Part shown: positions 12,658 to 13,868 of the stretch, in pieces
Layout of the letters: every line of letters begins with the position of its first letter
Numbering within the stretch: position 1 is the first letter of the stretch
DNA from: Saprospiraceae bacterium
GTDB taxonomy: Bacteria > Bacteroidota > Bacteroidia > Chitinophagales > Saprospiraceae
Assembly (NCBI GenBank): GCA_013002625.1
Contig: JABDJE010000024.1
Location: forward strand, 1 to 13,868
DNA length: 13,868 bases
Direction: 5' to 3'
Translations under genes and position numbers: made by a program
Notes under the pieces: model-generated
Told to the model about the DNA's origin: nothing
What the model saw: the letters and a program-made list of their open reading frames with translations, nothing else
Databases searched by the model: none

Positions 12658-13868
12658 ATGAAGCATTTGAACCACCATTCTGAGCGCGATTTAATATACA
12701 ATCGCAAGGTTGATCCAAGTTTTGAGTCGATTTCGACGCCGCTAAGATTCTTCTATATCTCAATTATATGCGGTCTAATGATGGTTTCCTGTCTGAGCGT
12801 AACAAGTAATCCAGCAGAAAATAATAACTCACGCAGTCCTAATATTATTTTAATAATTGGAGATGATCACGGCTACCCATACTTTGGATTTATGGGTGCG
12901 GATTATGTTCAAACACCGAATATGGATACTTTGGCTTCTTCAGGCTTTGTTTTTACCAATGCTTATGTGCCGAGCAATCATTGCAGACCTTCTCTGCAGG
13001 CCTTGATAACGGGGACCCTACCTATAGTCCACAACAATATGGTTGATTCCATGGCGCAAGCTAAGATGGCACTAATGAGATTTGATTCTGAAGAGAGCCG
13101 TAATTCCTGGGAAAAAAACTTCCGCCATCAGGCAATGGAGTCTTTCGAAACCCTTCCTAAAATTTTGACCACAAAAGGCTATCATAGTTTTCAGGGTGGA
13201 AAATGGTGGGAATATCACTATAAAAATGGGGGCTTTACTGATGGGATGACAACAGGTTGGACTGAAGAAGAACGGAAGGAGGGTGGCACATGGTTTAAGC
13301 GATTTATGGGCGGAGATGGCCTGGCCTTGGCCCGCGCAACGATGCAGCCGGTCTACGATTTTATAGACTCAACATCTGATACACCCTTTTTCATTTGGTA
13401 TGCACCGGAATTACCGCATTATCCATTCAATGCACCAGACAAGTATTACAACATTTACAAGGAAGAGGACATGGCAGAATCCGCTAAACGGTATTATGCA
13501 AACTGCAGTTGGTTTGATGATGGGGTAGGCGCACTTATCAATTATTTAAAAGAAAAAGATTTATACAATAACACCGTATTCATTTATGTAAATGACAACG
13601 GATGGGAACAAGAACCCCATCAAGAGTTTAGGCATGATTCTCTGAGATGGCACAATGGCGGTGACAAGGGTAAGCTTGGGATCAATGATCAATCATTCAG
13701 AACACCGATAGTAATTGCACAAAAGAATGCTATTCAATCCGGTCGTGACGATGAAAGCCTTATTCACAGCATAGATATATTTTCAACAATCCTTGAATTG
13801 GCTGGAATTTCTGCGGATGATTATGAAAAAAGCCAGAGTCTTTTGCCATTGATTACAGGCTCAGAAGT
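12658..13868 (+). CDS. Sulfatase, probable lipoprotein (3' end outside window)
   Basis: The frame is open from the ATG at 12658 to the window end (403 full codons) and lacks the 3' end. After a long, partly basic leader (1-30) comes FFYISIICGLMMVSC, a lipoprotein signal with Cys 45 as the lipidated residue. The sulfatase domain starts SPNIILIIGDDHG (D69, D70 metal ligands). The formylglycine site is NHCRPSLQALITG, with C109 the residue oxidised by a sulfatase-maturing enzyme; the usual CxPSR Arg is Leu. GGKW is seen later and the metal-binding DNG is at 313-315. It belongs to family S1, which removes sulfate from sugars or other sulfate esters. Its place beside an AraC regulator and lipid anchoring suggest use of sulfated polysaccharide outside the cytoplasm. 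No maturase gene is in the window. Confidence 0.92.
   Translation, partial: MKHLNHHSERDLIYNRKVDPSFESISTPLRFFYISIICGLMMVSCLSVTSNPAENNNSRSPNIILIIGDDHGYPYFGFMGADYVQTPNMDTLASSGFVFTNAYVPSNHCRPSLQALITGTLPIVHNNMVDSMAQAKMALMRFDSEESRNSWEKNFRHQAMESFETLPKILTTKGYHSFQGGKWWEYHYKNGGFTDGMTTGWTEEERKEGGTWFKRFMGGDGLALARATMQPVYDFIDSTSDTPFFIWYAPELPHYPFNAPDKYYNIYKEEDMAESAKRYYANCSWFDDGVGALINYLKEKDLYNNTVFIYVNDNGWEQEPHQEFRHDSLRWHNGGDKGKLGINDQSFRTPIVIAQKNAIQSGRDDESLIHSIDIFSTILELAGISADDYEKSQSLLPLITGSE

Overview
The window looks like a piece of a Bacteroidota chromosome. The clearest sign is a secreted metalloprotease that ends in a type IX secretion (T9SS) sorting domain. Two probable lipoproteins, AT-rich spacers and start codons that almost all lack a Shine-Dalgarno sequence agree with this. 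A marine Saprospiria- or Cytophagia-like bacterium is my guess from the style of the genes and cannot be proved here. Most genes belong to known families. No phage, transposase, CRISPR, tRNA or rRNA was seen.

Layout. 1-445: 3' end of a glycerate kinase gene (+). 542-1486: PqqB-like metallo-beta-lactamase-fold lipoprotein (-). 1511-1542: strong terminator (-). 1568-4187: M43 (pappalysin-type) secreted metalloprotease with cysteine-rich tandem repeats (-), split into two reading frames by an apparent 2-nt deletion. 4480-4827: small exported protein of unknown function (+). 5046-6882: two-gene + unit, an LpxH-like metallophosphoesterase and a GT-B glycosyltransferase, behind a 16-bp palindrome; the pair suggests glycolipid or envelope work. 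6879-9279: three-gene - unit, in transcription order aldehyde dehydrogenase, VOC/glyoxalase-fold protein, GNAT acetyltransferase. 9475-10078: nested tandem repeats (220-bp and 56-bp units) with a recurrent 25-bp palindrome and degenerate tiny reading frames. 10192-11592: exported von Willebrand A protein with three beta-sandwich-like repeats (-). 11654-12508: cupin/AraC regulator (-). 12658 to the window end: 5' part of a sulfatase lipoprotein gene (+), divergent from the AraC gene.

How the genes may work together. The AraC gene and the sulfatase gene share a 149-bp divergent spacer holding two GTCAAAAT half-sites exactly 21 bp apart, which fits AraC-type control of sulfated-polysaccharide use. 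The aldehyde dehydrogenase and VOC genes abut with no gap and are probably translationally coupled.

The least explained part is the 9.5-10.1 kb repeat array on the minus-strand side downstream of the vWA gene. One copy encodes a 42-residue peptide with an F-x-x-P motif and a double glycine, but comparison of the copies shows no sign of protein-level conservation, so the coding reading is weak. I do not see a convincing complete novel system in this window.
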